Shown here: positions 41,357 through 49,546 of the stretch, one piece after another
Position numbering within the stretch: position 1 is the stretch's first letter
How the letters are laid out: each line of letters opens with the position of its first letter
Assembly (NCBI GenBank): GCA_045594545.1
Contig: JAZNYQ010000093.1
Location: 1 to 62,386, forward strand
Source: CAKSHC01 sp045594545
Lineage (GTDB): Bacteria > Bacillota > Clostridia > Oscillospirales > UMGS1783
Direction: 5' to 3'
Length of the DNA stretch: 62,386 nucleotides
Position numbers and translations under genes: made by a program
The notes under the pieces: generated by a model
The model's database searches: none
The model's input: the letters and a program-made list of their open reading frames with translations, nothing else
Told to the model about the DNA's origin: nothing

Positions 41357-42052
41357 CTATCCTAATTCTAAAAAGTTATTCACTTTATCCCAAAGCTCTT
41401 CATTGGTAGTAACATTGGTATAGTTTTCCGGCACAACACCCAACAAAACCGATTCACCAAGGACAATGGATGTGCTTACCGTTGTATACTCGGTATAAGC
41501 CGGCATAACAATTCCGATGGTAACGGTAACCTCAAGAATGATCTGATGAAGCGTTTGATTGATCCCTGCGGCTGAGAAGGTATTGATAATATCCGTTTCC
41601 GCATATCCTACCGGAAGCAGCCCTATGTATATGCGGGGACCGACACCGGATAACAATTCCCCGCCGATAACACTACCGATCGGTATGCCGATCGTAGCCT
41701 CGTCAATTTGATTAACATGGTCGGTAATTTCAGAGGTTAATTCCGCCTTTAAGCGGTTAATAATGGATGCATTTGTTCTCAATGCCGTTACGCGGTTTTC
41801 ATGATCGTATTCCAAAACGATCATAGAATCATAGGAAATAAATTCGATTGCCAAGACCTGATCAACAGCGGCATTTATTGCTCTCGTGGCCATAGATTTT
41901 GCTCTGGCGACCGCAATGGGACGGATCATGGGACGTAATCTGGCTAGGAGAATTAAAAATAATAATGCAATCACAGTCAGGCAACAGATACACCCCACTA
42001 AAAAACGGCGGATCTTCTTTTTGCGGGTACCGCACAACATATGTTTACTCAA
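41357..42052 (-). CDS. yunB: Sporulation protein YunB
   Basis: 231 aa with one N-terminal membrane helix (about 18-37) and an extracytoplasmic domain typical of YunB (INAAVDQVLA, IPIGSVIGGELLSGVGPRI, TGIxMPAYTE-like strand). In Bacillus YunB is a SigE-regulated spore protein needed for full sporulation; molecular role is unknown. The best start is a TTG at 42052, since GGGTGAA lies 8-9 nt upstream; an ATG four codons later has no ribosome site. The SD lies in a hairpin. Confidence 0.85.
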   Translation of the reverse strand: MSKHMLCGTRKKKIRRFLVGCICCLTVIALLFLILLARLRPMIRPIAVARAKSMATRAINAAVDQVLAIEFISYDSMIVLEYDHENRVTALRTNASIINRLKAELTSEITDHVNQIDEATIGIPIGSVIGGELLSGVGPRIYIGLLPVGYAETDIINTFSAAGINQTLHQIILEVTVTIGIVMPAYTEYTTVSTSIVLGESVLLGVVPENYTNVTTNEELWDKVNNFLELG

Positions 42053-42058
42053 TATTCA

Positions 42059-42090
42059 TTCACCCATACCAGTATATGAATATGGGTGAA
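42059..42090 (-). other. Hairpin containing the yunB ribosome site
   Basis: A 10-bp perfect stem TTCACCCATA / TATGGGTGAA with a 12-nt loop in front of yunB. On the minus-strand transcript the 3' arm holds GGGTGAA, the Shine-Dalgarno sequence for the TTG start, and no T-run follows. Confidence 0.45.
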
Positions 42091-42105
42091 GAATTTACAA
42101 TGGAT

Positions 42106-43293
42106 TTAATCCATTCGCAGGCAATTAATAGGATCTAACGCGGCTGCTTTTTTTGCCGGGTATACACTAAATATAATACCGATTCCTGCGCAAAAAAGCA
42201 AGGCACAAATGGCAATATTTATATCAAAATTTGAATTTATACCCAGAATCGGTTTAGCGGCCAGAGAAAGCAGATACCCCAACACGACGCCAATGATCCC
42301 GCCGAACAAGGATATGGCGACAGCCTCGGAAACAAATTCGGCCATAATGTTTGTATTTGTGGCTCCTATTGCTTTCTTCATTCCGATCTCCAATTTGCGT
42401 TCATTCACAGCCACAAGCATAATGGTCATCACGCCAAGTCCACCAACAATTAAGGACACGGCAGCAATTGCCGAAATTATAATCGTAACCGTTTGCATAA
42501 CTGCGTTTATTGTGTTTTGATGGGTGGAGAGATTTTCGTAAAAATAACCGCTTTTGTGAGTATGCGCGCTTAATACGGATGTCGTTCTTTTGCTAACCAT
42601 ATCCGTATCGGCATTCTCATCTAAAGACATAATAAAGGCATCGAAGGTAGATGTTTGTGACAATTCAAAATATGTGGTATACGGAATATAGACAAACACA
42701 GCAGAATCACCCAACAATCCGCCGATAGCCATATCGGATTTGGAAATCACCCCGATAATTTCAAAGATTTCACTATGATTTTCAATAGAAACGGAAACAT
42801 TTTTTCCGACAATATTCTCTCGACCATATATTTTCTCAGCAAGTTCGGAGTCAATCATACATACTTTTGCTGCTCCTTTTATCTCTGACGATGAAAAGCC
42901 ACGGCCATATTTTGCCCCGGCAACCGAAAGGGCAATGGCATTATTACCGACACCGAGAGCGGATGTTGGTATTGTGGGAGTTTGTGCTCCGATTTGAATT
43001 GACTTATAAATTAAGGGCATGACAGATGTGATTTCATCGATTTGAGATTGAACATATTCCACTTCATTTATTGTAAACGGTTCGTTTGTAGGGGCAGAGA
43101 CAATAACACCGGAAAATCCAAAGGTCTGGAATGCATTCAGAATCTGTGAACGGCCGCCATTACCAACAGAATAGACAGCAATTACGGAGCATGTCCCCAC
43201 AATGATACCAATCATTGTTAATATGGTTCGCGAACCATGGCGAATCATATTTTGAATAGCCATTTTTATACAATCCGCTACCATGTTTTCCAA
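42106..43293 (-). CDS. MacB-like ABC transporter permease (FtsX fold)
   Basis: 395 aa; N-terminal helix (about 20-42), a periplasmic-type MacB core domain (about 45-260) and three C-terminal helices (about 272-390, with GLGVMTIMLVAVNERKLEIGMKKAIGAT, characteristic of the FtsX family). There is no fused ATPase domain. Overlaps the adaptor gene upstream by 16 nt. The ATP-binding subunit expected for MacB-type systems is not found in this window. Confidence 0.88.
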   Translation of the reverse strand: MENMVADCIKMAIQNMIRHGSRTILTMIGIIVGTCSVIAVYSVGNGGRSQILNAFQTFGFSGVIVSAPTNEPFTINEVEYVQSQIDEITSVMPLIYKSIQIGAQTPTIPTSALGVGNNAIALSVAGAKYGRGFSSSEIKGAAKVCMIDSELAEKIYGRENIVGKNVSVSIENHSEIFEIIGVISKSDMAIGGLLGDSAVFVYIPYTTYFELSQTSTFDAFIMSLDENADTDMVSKRTTSVLSAHTHKSGYFYENLSTHQNTINAVMQTVTIIISAIAAVSLIVGGLGVMTIMLVAVNERKLEIGMKKAIGATNTNIMAEFVSEAVAISLFGGIIGVVLGYLLSLAAKPILGINSNFDINIAICALLFCAGIGIIFSVYPAKKAAALDPINCLRMD

Positions 43294-44279
43294 TCCTTAT
43301 CCAACAATACGCGATCTCCTTCGTTTAATTCCTGACCGGTTGAAGATGCAATATAACACTCCTCATCAAAGTTTATCATTTCTGCATAACCGGATGATGA
43401 ATATTTACAATTGACATATTTTTTATTGACGATTCCATTATCATATATCCAAACATATTCTTGTCCTGATGGATCTTGATCGATAAGAGACATTGGAATT
43501 TTTACAACATTTTTCCTAATACCCAAGCGAATGGTTGCCGTGGCGGTAAAACCAGGTAATATTTCATTATCTGCATCGGTAATTCCAATTGAGACGGCAA
43601 CCTGCGCACCGTTATTATTTAATAGAGTCTGCGAAGCCTTATCTTCGATTTGATCTACATATCCGGAATATTTGTTATGGAACCCATTACCGCTAATGAT
43701 TACCGATTGACCTAGTTTAATTGCACCGATTCGATCTTCTCCTACCCAAATTTTTAAACGCATATCCTGATAATCCATAATGGAAAATATGGGTTTCCCG
43801 ATCGCTGTATATTCCCCGCTTTGGATATTTATCTCTTTGATATACCCGGAGTGAGGAGCATATATCCCTGCGCCGAATTGAGATATTGAAACATTATGTT
43901 CCTGAAGTGCCTGAGAATTTATAATCTCCAAAATTGCATTTTTATCAATGTTAGACGGAAGGAGCAGTGAGACACTTTCGTGATAGGGCGTTGAAATTGA
44001 TTCTTTATTATTAATATCTACCCGTGCAATCAGTTGACCTTCCGCTACATATTGACCCTCTTGAACATATATTTCCTTCATCATGGCTTGGGAGTTTAAA
44101 AAAACATGATACATAGGTGCTTGTATTGTGCCGCTATAAGACGCAGTATCGGCTGCTACACCTACTTGCGCCTTCGTTAAAGATACTTTGGGTACATTAT
44201 TATAAAAATAATCTGCTGTAAAACCAGAAACAGCCAGCAGTAGATAAGTAATGATAATAATTAACTTGTATTTTCTCAT
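43278..44279 (-). CDS. HlyD/MacA-like efflux adaptor protein
   Basis: 333 aa with an N-terminal membrane anchor (about 5-24), a lipoyl-like half-motif (QEGQYVAEGQLIARV) split by a short coiled region, and an Ig-like beta-barrel domain (KLGQSVIISGNGF, LPGFTATATIRLG). It forms a unit with the permease next to it. ATG at 44279 with AGAGGTG upstream. The region 44280-44385 before it contains no further gene that I can recognise. Confidence 0.85.
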   Translation of the reverse strand: MRKYKLIIIITYLLLAVSGFTADYFYNNVPKVSLTKAQVGVAADTASYSGTIQAPMYHVFLNSQAMMKEIYVQEGQYVAEGQLIARVDINNKESISTPYHESVSLLLPSNIDKNAILEIINSQALQEHNVSISQFGAGIYAPHSGYIKEINIQSGEYTAIGKPIFSIMDYQDMRLKIWVGEDRIGAIKLGQSVIISGNGFHNKYSGYVDQIEDKASQTLLNNNGAQVAVSIGITDADNEILPGFTATATIRLGIRKNVVKIPMSLIDQDPSGQEYVWIYDNGIVNKKYVNCKYSSSGYAEMINFDEECYIASSTGQELNEGDRVLLDKDWKTW

Positions 44280-44385
44280 AGAAACACCTCTTTCTCTGTA
44301 TCTATTTTAACAGTGAAAAAGGTAAATACACCTCATCCGAATAATAATTTTTTAGCAAGACACAATACCTCTTGGGGTGATAAAA

Positions 44386-44526
44386 TTGGGAATTATTCGT
44401 TGTGAACATCCGTGCCGACATCAATCGGACGGATATTGCAAACTAAAACGACCGACAAATGTAAATCATCGTGATATTGCACGCACCGGATGTGCATTTT
44501 TTGAAAATAAAAAAAGGAATGATTAG
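44386..44526 (+). CDS. Small cysteine-rich protein
   Basis: 46 codons on the plus strand, convergent with thiT (3' overlap 4 nt). The start is probably TTG at 44386 (SD GGGGTGAT, 4-nt spacing); GTG at 44377 is an alternative. The product has CEHPC (residues about 6-10), GYCKL (about 17-21) and GCAFFE (about 35-40), i.e. a CxxxC...C...C pattern with a terminal aromatic-rich CAFF. Clostridial genomes hold similar tiny cysteine proteins, often misnamed hydroxymyristoyl-ACP dehydratase (from memory); a metal-binding role is likely. No promoter was found. Confidence 0.6.
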   Translation: MGIIRCEHPCRHQSDGYCKLKRPTNVNHRDIARTGCAFFENKKRND

Positions 44527-45068
44527 TCATTCCTTTTTAGTGCAGGGATAAAGCTGATAGCAAAAGCAACTATGGTTGTAAAGATGAGTTCCGGCAACAT
44601 ATAGGATCCATTATATACGAGAGACCAGGTTAACGGAGTATAACCAATCTGGTCATATTCAGCAAATAAGATAACACCGGATAATACGTGCATAACATAA
44701 CGTAAAGTCAGGCACAAAATAGCACTGAGCCAGAGTCCGTGCTTTTTACCGTGAAACAATCCGGATAAACTTAAGCTTCCGTATGCCAACAAATAATCAA
44801 GAACAAGGGTACCAATAAATATGATGGGTGTCAGTCCCCAACTTGAAATTTGTGCAATATCCAGAATAATTTGTATGGTGGCATATGATATGCCTGTTAA
44901 CAGCCCCCATTTGATTCCATGCCGCCATCCTGCCAGCAAAATGGGTAGCATGCTTACGGCTGTTATGGAGCCGCCTAAGGCCCAAAACGAGTTAATCTTA
45001 ATAAAATTTAAGATAACAGCCATAGCGATCAGGATTGCACATTCTACAAGTTTTCTTACACGGGTCAT
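44523..45068 (-). CDS. thiT: Thiamine transporter substrate-binding subunit ThiT
   Basis: 181-aa S component of an ECF vitamin transporter with six predicted helices. It is preceded by a TPP riboswitch, which fixes thiamine as the substrate. The start is the ATG at 45068, with GGAGG 8 nt upstream; the reading frame begins 5 codons before at a TTG inside the SD. The family-type N-terminus (LVECAILIAMAVIL) and GxxxGxxYxxxQ region are present. The ECF module (EcfAAT) is not encoded here. Confidence 0.9.
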   Translation of the reverse strand: MTRVRKLVECAILIAMAVILNFIKINSFWALGGSITAVSMLPILLAGWRHGIKWGLLTGISYATIQIILDIAQISSWGLTPIIFIGTLVLDYLLAYGSLSLSGLFHGKKHGLWLSAILCLTLRYVMHVLSGVILFAEYDQIGYTPLTWSLVYNGSYMLPELIFTTIVAFAISFIPALKRND

Positions 45069-45079
45069 TTTTCTTTCCT

Positions 45080-45120
45080 CCAAAAATAAAAATTCTCATA
45101 CGGAAAATCCGCATGAGAAT
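45080..45120 (-). terminator. Riboswitch-controlled terminator of thiT
   Basis: On the minus strand a 12-bp stem (45120-45109 and 45103-45092) with a 5-nt loop followed by TTTTTATTTTT, placed between the TPP aptamer and thiT. Its 5' arm starts 16 nt after the aptamer, so ligand-bound aptamer should favour this terminator. Confidence 0.85.
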
Positions 45121-45136
45121 ATACGTGTATTAACGA

Positions 45137-45215
45137 TCTCCCTACGCCGGCATTATCCGTATCAGGTTCCTTGGGTTCCGGATAACACCGATCTCAGCCG
45201 ATAAATCAGCACCCC
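45137..45215 (-). promoter_or_regulatory. TPP riboswitch aptamer (THI element)
   Basis: Minus-strand RNA with the THI-box signatures GGGGTGC, GGCTGAGA, ACCC, GAACCTGAT, GGATAATGCC and GGCGTAGGGA in order, giving the P1-P5 fold. It lies upstream of thiT. Binding of thiamine pyrophosphate should shut off expression through the terminator at 45080-45120. Confidence 0.95.
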
Positions 45216-45233
45216 ATTTAATTTACAAAAATT

Positions 45234-45261
45234 ATTATAGCATTTTTTGGATATTTGTCAA
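45234..45261 (-). promoter_or_regulatory. Promoter of the TPP riboswitch-thiT unit
   Basis: On the minus strand TTGACA (45261-45256), 16 bp, TATAAT (45239-45234) with TGC before it (extended -10). It lies within the last codons of rluD. Confidence 0.85.
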
Positions 45262-46158
45262 TACCGAATTGAAATATTCGGGAAGATCACTGTCAAAAAA
45301 CAATCGCTCTCCACTTATTGGATGTGTAAAGCCTAAAACCTTTGCATGTAGACATTGACCATTTAGTTTAAATATGTCTTTTTTGTCGCCATAGGTAGTA
45401 TCCCCTAATAGCGGATGACCGATATGGGACATATGAACACGAATTTGATGTGTGCGGCCGGTTTCCAACTTGCATTCGACATAAGTGTATTTATCGAGAT
45501 GCCTCAGTGTACGATAATGCGTCACGGCGTGCTTGCTGTTTTGCTCTGTAACAGCCATCTTCTTTCGGTCTGTCTTGCTACGACCGATAGGAGCATCAAC
45601 CGTTCCTTCATCGCCGGGATTTCCACAGACAATGGCGTGGTAAATGCGATCTATGGAATGCTCCTTAAACTGCGCAGCCAGGGATTGATGGGCCGGATCC
45701 GTTTTTGCAATAACCAATAAACCGCTGGTATTTTTATCAATTCGATGGACAATACCCGGTCGCATTACGCCATTAATTCCCGACAGTTCATTTCCGCAGG
45801 CATGCAACAAGGCATTAACCAATGTACCGTCCGGATTTCCCGCTGCAGGATGAACTACCATGCCCCGCGGTTTATTTACAACGGCAATATGATCATCCAT
45901 ATAGACAATATCCAATGGAATGTCTTGTGGGATTGCTTCACAAGGTACAGGTGTTGGAATCTCCAATGTAACAGTATCATCAACAAGGACGATCTGTTTT
46001 TTTGATGCAACCTTTTGATTCACCATAACCGAGCCAGATTGACATAGCTCAGCCAATGAGGAACGGGAATGGTTTGGCAATAACAATGACAATGCCTTGT
46101 CCAGACGTTCTCCTGCTTGCTCTTCAGTTATCTTCAGTTGCATCAATTGAGGGTTCAT
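45235..46158 (-). CDS. rluD: RluD-family 23S rRNA pseudouridine synthase
   Basis: 307 aa, with an N-terminal S4 domain (about 12-70, LSLLLPNHSRSSLAEL) and the catalytic HRIDKNTSGLLV with the essential aspartate (about 137-148), GRTHQIRVHM and GDTTYG. It is of the RluA/C/D class, likely to modify 23S rRNA near the decoding-related helix 69 (by homology). The start at 46158 has GGAG 8 nt upstream and lies within lspA (35-nt overlap). Confidence 0.93.
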   Translation of the reverse strand: MNPQLMQLKITEEQAGERLDKALSLLLPNHSRSSLAELCQSGSVMVNQKVASKKQIVLVDDTVTLEIPTPVPCEAIPQDIPLDIVYMDDHIAVVNKPRGMVVHPAAGNPDGTLVNALLHACGNELSGINGVMRPGIVHRIDKNTSGLLVIAKTDPAHQSLAAQFKEHSIDRIYHAIVCGNPGDEGTVDAPIGRSKTDRKKMAVTEQNSKHAVTHYRTLRHLDKYTYVECKLETGRTHQIRVHMSHIGHPLLGDTTYGDKKDIFKLNGQCLHAKVLGFTHPISGERLFFDSDLPEYFNSVLTNIQKML

Positions 46159-46642
46159 TCACAATCTCCGTGATTTGATTTTTTCTTTTAAACAGAGGAT
46201 TCTCCCTATCAAAAAACAGCAATACAACGATGAGGGCAATACCACCAAGCGTGATAAAGATATCAGCGACATTAAAGATGGCGAACTCCACAAAATCAAA
46301 CATAAACATATCGACAACATAGCCATAAAAAATACGATCAATCAAATTGCCAATACCGCCGCCTACGATAGCAGCAATACATATTTGATACGGAAGTGAT
46401 AGTTTTTTAAAAAAGAGCACATAGAGACCTGCCGCAACAACAAGTGCCGTAATAACAATCAAAATCCACGTATGTTCTCTTAAAATGGAAAAGGCGGCAC
46501 CCGTATTCTCAACATAATAAAAATGAAAAATGCCGGGAATCCCTTCAATCTCGGAAACCGGAGCCAACGCCGTCATGGCCCAGTATTTTACCAGACGGTC
46601 CAGTATAACAATACCAGCCATTATCATAAGAGATAATAACAT
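46124..46642 (-). CDS. lspA: Lipoprotein signal peptidase
   Basis: 172 aa, four membrane helices. The two catalytic aspartates lie in NLIDR (about 120) and FNVADIFI (about 140), with ENTGAAFSI before them, as in all signal peptidase II proteins. A charged C-terminal tail of about 20 residues overlaps rluD. It cleaves lipoprotein precursors after Lgt action. The lspA-rluD pair is common in Firmicutes. Confidence 0.96.
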   Translation of the reverse strand: MLLSLMIMAGIVILDRLVKYWAMTALAPVSEIEGIPGIFHFYYVENTGAAFSILREHTWILIVITALVVAAGLYVLFFKKLSLPYQICIAAIVGGGIGNLIDRIFYGYVVDMFMFDFVEFAIFNVADIFITLGGIALIVVLLFFDRENPLFKRKNQITEIVNEPSIDATEDN

Positions 46643-46661
46643 ATTTTCCCCTTCTTTTAGG

Positions 46662-46693
46662 AATAATAGGCAGCCAAATGGCTGCCTATTATT
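46662..46693 (-). terminator. Terminator-like hairpin after divIVA
   Basis: A perfect 14-bp stem (46662-46675 and 46680-46693) with 4-nt AAAT/ATTT loop. The minus strand does not carry a long T-run after the stem, so termination efficiency is uncertain. Confidence 0.6.
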
Positions 46694-46699
46694 TAATTC

Positions 46700-47380
46700 T
46701 TAAGCATCAAAATTTACGGTGTCATAATCCGTATCCGTGTCTACGGTTAAGGTATCCATATCACCAATAGCGGCAGCTATTTCAGACATGTCTTCTGCCG
46801 GTTCTTCAACATCGGCTACGGCATCGGGAACATCTAATTCCTCAGCCGTTTCTTCAGCGGCAGGAACTTCCTCGGCAATCTCTTCCGTAATTTCCTCTGT
46901 TACTTCCGGTTCTTCTGCTTCCTGTTCTTCTTTTTCATAAACAGGAAGAGCCGAAATAATCTCGATATGGGACTTGTATGTAGTCAACAACTGATTGCGG
47001 AAGTTATTGACTTCAACACGCATGCTGTTGTAGTGTTCATCAGCAGCCTGAGAAGCATGTACGGCATTTTGAATGATTTCTTCAGCCTTAGTATTGGCTT
47101 CGTTCAAAATTTCTTCTGCCTTAGCCTTAGCTTCCTTTGTAGAAATTTCGACTAAACGCTGAGCCTCCAGCATGGCGCTCTTAAGGTACTCTTCATCTTT
47201 ACGATACTCTGTGATCTTCTCAACAAGAAGATTCAACTTCTTCGTTAAAGCAAGATTTTCATCGTACAATTTCTGATAGTCGGCAGCAACCGTATCCAGA
47301 AATGCATCAACAGCTTCGCACTTATATCCTCCCAGTGTTTTAGGCAACGGATATTCTTCAATATCGTGAGGTGTAAGCAT
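46700..47380 (-). CDS. divIVA: DivIVA domain protein
   Basis: 226 aa. An N-terminal DivIVA domain (about 1-60, MLTPHDIEEYPL, with the YKCEAVDAFLD segment) and a long coiled coil (about 60-145) followed by an acidic tail rich in glutamate (about 150-215). DivIVA proteins bind negatively curved membrane at poles and septa. It is the last of ylmE-sepF-ylmG-ylmH-divIVA and precedes lspA. Confidence 0.9.
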   Translation of the reverse strand: MLTPHDIEEYPLPKTLGGYKCEAVDAFLDTVAADYQKLYDENLALTKKLNLLVEKITEYRKDEEYLKSAMLEAQRLVEISTKEAKAKAEEILNEANTKAEEIIQNAVHASQAADEHYNSMRVEVNNFRNQLLTTYKSHIEIISALPVYEKEEQEAEEPEVTEEITEEIAEEVPAAEETAEELDVPDAVADVEEPAEDMSEIAAAIGDMDTLTVDTDTDYDTVNFDA

Positions 47381-47395
47381 TTTTCTTTCTCCTAA

Positions 47396-48160
47396 CTATA
47401 AATATTTATTTGCAGTGATAAAATATCTGCCTTTCGCGCTTACGGTTCCGTTAAAATCAACAAGAAATTTACCGTATCCCCGAATGGAAATCGTACACGG
47501 ATCAGCAATAGAATAAGCCGGTGAATTTTTTAAAGCCGCATTTACGGCAACTCGTTCTTTTTCAATCAGCTGTTTCGCTTTTTCTCTGGAACATCCGGCA
47601 CAGAGCGAAACAATACTGTCCAAGCGAAGGGATTTTACCGTACCGGTGATTGTTTTAAAATTACGGATCGGTTCCCCAACCTCGGATAATTCAATTTCAC
47701 ACACGGTAACGGATTCTCGGCCTATCCTTTTCAATTCATCTGAAATGACTTGATTTGCCGGCTGCTTAACAAAAGCAACGAATCCATCTTGGGTCTGAAT
47801 GATGTCCCCTACCTGATCCCGTTTTATACCAAGCCCTAAAAGAGAGCCCAAAATATCGCGATGCGACAAGGTATTATAGGAACGTAAAAGAATGGATGAA
47901 ATGGGAATTTCATAGGAGTAATTCTCGTGAGGGGCAATCAAAAACAGTATTCTCTCCGCTTCCGACCATCCACCAAAACTTTGCACATATACAGAATATG
48001 CCGAACTGATCTTTATCACGATTTCCTTTTGATGAAGATCGCAAAAGGATGTCCAGCGTATCCCGTGACCATCATTGACTTGATCAAACAGATCCATGAT
48101 ATGGGAGGCAAAATATTGATCGGACGGATCAAAATGACGCAACATCTCTCTTACAGCCAT
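47396..48160 (-). CDS. ylmH: S4-domain RNA-binding protein YlmH
   Basis: 254 aa. A YlmH N-terminal domain (about 1-160) is followed by an S4 domain (about 180-245) with LDSIVSLCAGCSREKAKQLIE, the alpha-L RNA-binding signature. YlmH has been reported to act in a ribosome rescue role in Bacillus. The start overlaps the yggT stop by 10 nt. Confidence 0.88.
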   Translation of the reverse strand: MAVREMLRHFDPSDQYFASHIMDLFDQVNDGHGIRWTSFCDLHQKEIVIKISSAYSVYVQSFGGWSEAERILFLIAPHENYSYEIPISSILLRSYNTLSHRDILGSLLGLGIKRDQVGDIIQTQDGFVAFVKQPANQVISDELKRIGRESVTVCEIELSEVGEPIRNFKTITGTVKSLRLDSIVSLCAGCSREKAKQLIEKERVAVNAALKNSPAYSIADPCTISIRGYGKFLVDFNGTVSAKGRYFITANKYL

Positions 48161-48432
48161 AAGATTACCCTACTTAAAAAGGATAAAATCAGCAAAACCA
48201 CAACAGGAGAAAAATCAATCGGCAAAGACATTAAAAACGGAACTTTAGCCAATAATTTCCGTATTGGTTTTAAAAATGGTTCTGTAAGCCATTGGACGGC
48301 ATCAAAAATGCGGTGAAAAGTCGAATTGCTCACTGCCATAGCCACAAACGACAGAACCGCACGGGCAACAATGAGAAATTCCAATATGCCAAAGCAAGAG
48401 AATAAGATACGTTTAATGATTATCCAGGTCAT
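48151..48432 (-). CDS. ylmG: YggT family membrane protein (YlmG)
   Basis: 93 aa with two membrane helices (about 5-30 and 70-92) and the conserved arginine- and proline-containing loop with TEPFLKPIRKLLAKVP. Family is conserved with division genes; role unclear but linked to nucleoid/septum organisation. ATGA overlap with sepF. Confidence 0.88.
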   Translation of the reverse strand: MTWIIIKRILFSCFGILEFLIVARAVLSFVAMAVSNSTFHRIFDAVQWLTEPFLKPIRKLLAKVPFLMSLPIDFSPVVVLLILSFLSRVILWL

Positions 48433-48836
48433 TCAAGTTTAAAGGAATCCGTTTCGATGGTGTCCATTCCCTCACCCGAAAATTCCGAGCCATAAGGAAT
48501 AATTAAATAAGTACCAACCGATACATTCTTGATCTTGGCACGAACGGCATAAGCGGCGCCGCTGAGTACATCCAGAATACGGCGAGCAATTTCCTTGCCG
48601 GTATTGTCCAGATTTAAAACCACCGTTTTGTGAGCAATGACATGGTCGGCAACCGAAATGGCGTCGTTGAACTCACTGGGACGCACCAACACGTACTGAG
48701 GCGCATTCGGATTGTTGACAGCGGGAGCTACACGAGCCGAATCGGCGGCATTGATAGCCTCGCTCAAATCATCTGCTTGATCATTGGTTACTACATCTTC
48801 GGGATCGGGGGGGAATAACTTATCCATTAAACCCAT
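48429..48836 (-). CDS. sepF: Cell division protein SepF
   Basis: 135 aa. After a short disordered acidic segment (about 8-45), the SepF domain shows LVRPSEFNDA, HKTVVLNLDNTGKEIARRILDVLSGAAYA (in parts, glycine-rich alpha/beta pattern) and a hydrophobic C-terminus. SepF ties FtsZ filaments to the membrane; the expected N-terminal amphipathic helix (MGLMDKLF) is present. Confidence 0.94.
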   Translation of the reverse strand: MGLMDKLFPPDPEDVVTNDQADDLSEAINAADSARVAPAVNNPNAPQYVLVRPSEFNDAISVADHVIAHKTVVLNLDNTGKEIARRILDVLSGAAYAVRAKIKNVSVGTYLIIPYGSEFSGEGMDTIETDSFKLE

Positions 48837-48848
48837 TTTTCTTTCCTC

Positions 48849-49544
48849 CTAAATATAATTTCTTGGGCCAAAAATTTCAGAACCGACACGCACAAGATTC
48901 GCCCCGTGCGCAACGGCCAATTCATAATCGTTGGACATACCCATCGACAATATACCCATATTGATATTATCCGCTTTTTTTGTCTTCATGTCAACAAATA
49001 ACTGAAACATTTTATCAAAAAATGCTTCACTTTCCTTTTTTTTGCCATGATCGACGGGTAAAACTGCCATTAATCCACGAATTTTTAAATGTGGAAATGA
49101 GGATGCCTCATCCAAAAAGCCGGAAACCTCATCAAAAAGAAAACCGGTCTTGCTTTCTTCAGCTCCCGTATTGACCTGAACAAGCACATTCAATTCTTGG
49201 TTCAGTTGCGCCGCCTTATTCTCCAAAGCAAAAGCCAATCGACGGGAGTCCAGCGACTGAACCATGCTGACTTTATCTATAATGGCATTGATTTTGTTGG
49301 ATTGTAAATGCCCAATAAACTGCATATCGCACAATCCATGGAGTGTATCATACTTGCTGACAAGTTCCTGTGCACGATTTTCGCCGATCACGGTAATTCC
49401 GCAATCAATCGCTTGCAATATCTCATCAATCGTTCTGTTTTTTGTTACCGCCATAAGTGTTATATCATCGGGATTACGATGAGCACTTTGTGCGGCTCGA
49501 CATATATTTTCTCGGATACGGGCGATATTATCTTCTATACTCAT
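48849..49544 (-). CDS. ylmE: PLP homeostasis protein (YggS/YlmE)
   Basis: 231 aa, a PLP-binding alanine-racemase-like TIM barrel. The PLP lysine is in LMAVTKNRT (normally K in VTKxx), and GENRAQE, HLQSNKIN, LVQVNTGAEESKTGF and LSMGMSNDYELA are conserved. I chose ATG at 49544, since AAGGGG lies 9 nt before; ATG at 49550 is too close. It controls vitamin B6 and amino acid homeostasis. Confidence 0.93.
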   Translation of the reverse strand: MSIEDNIARIRENICRAAQSAHRNPDDITLMAVTKNRTIDEILQAIDCGITVIGENRAQELVSKYDTLHGLCDMQFIGHLQSNKINAIIDKVSMVQSLDSRRLAFALENKAAQLNQELNVLVQVNTGAEESKTGFLFDEVSGFLDEASSFPHLKIRGLMAVLPVDHGKKKESEAFFDKMFQLFVDMKTKKADNINMGILSMGMSNDYELAVAHGANLVRVGSEIFGPRNYI

Positions 49545-49546
49545 GA

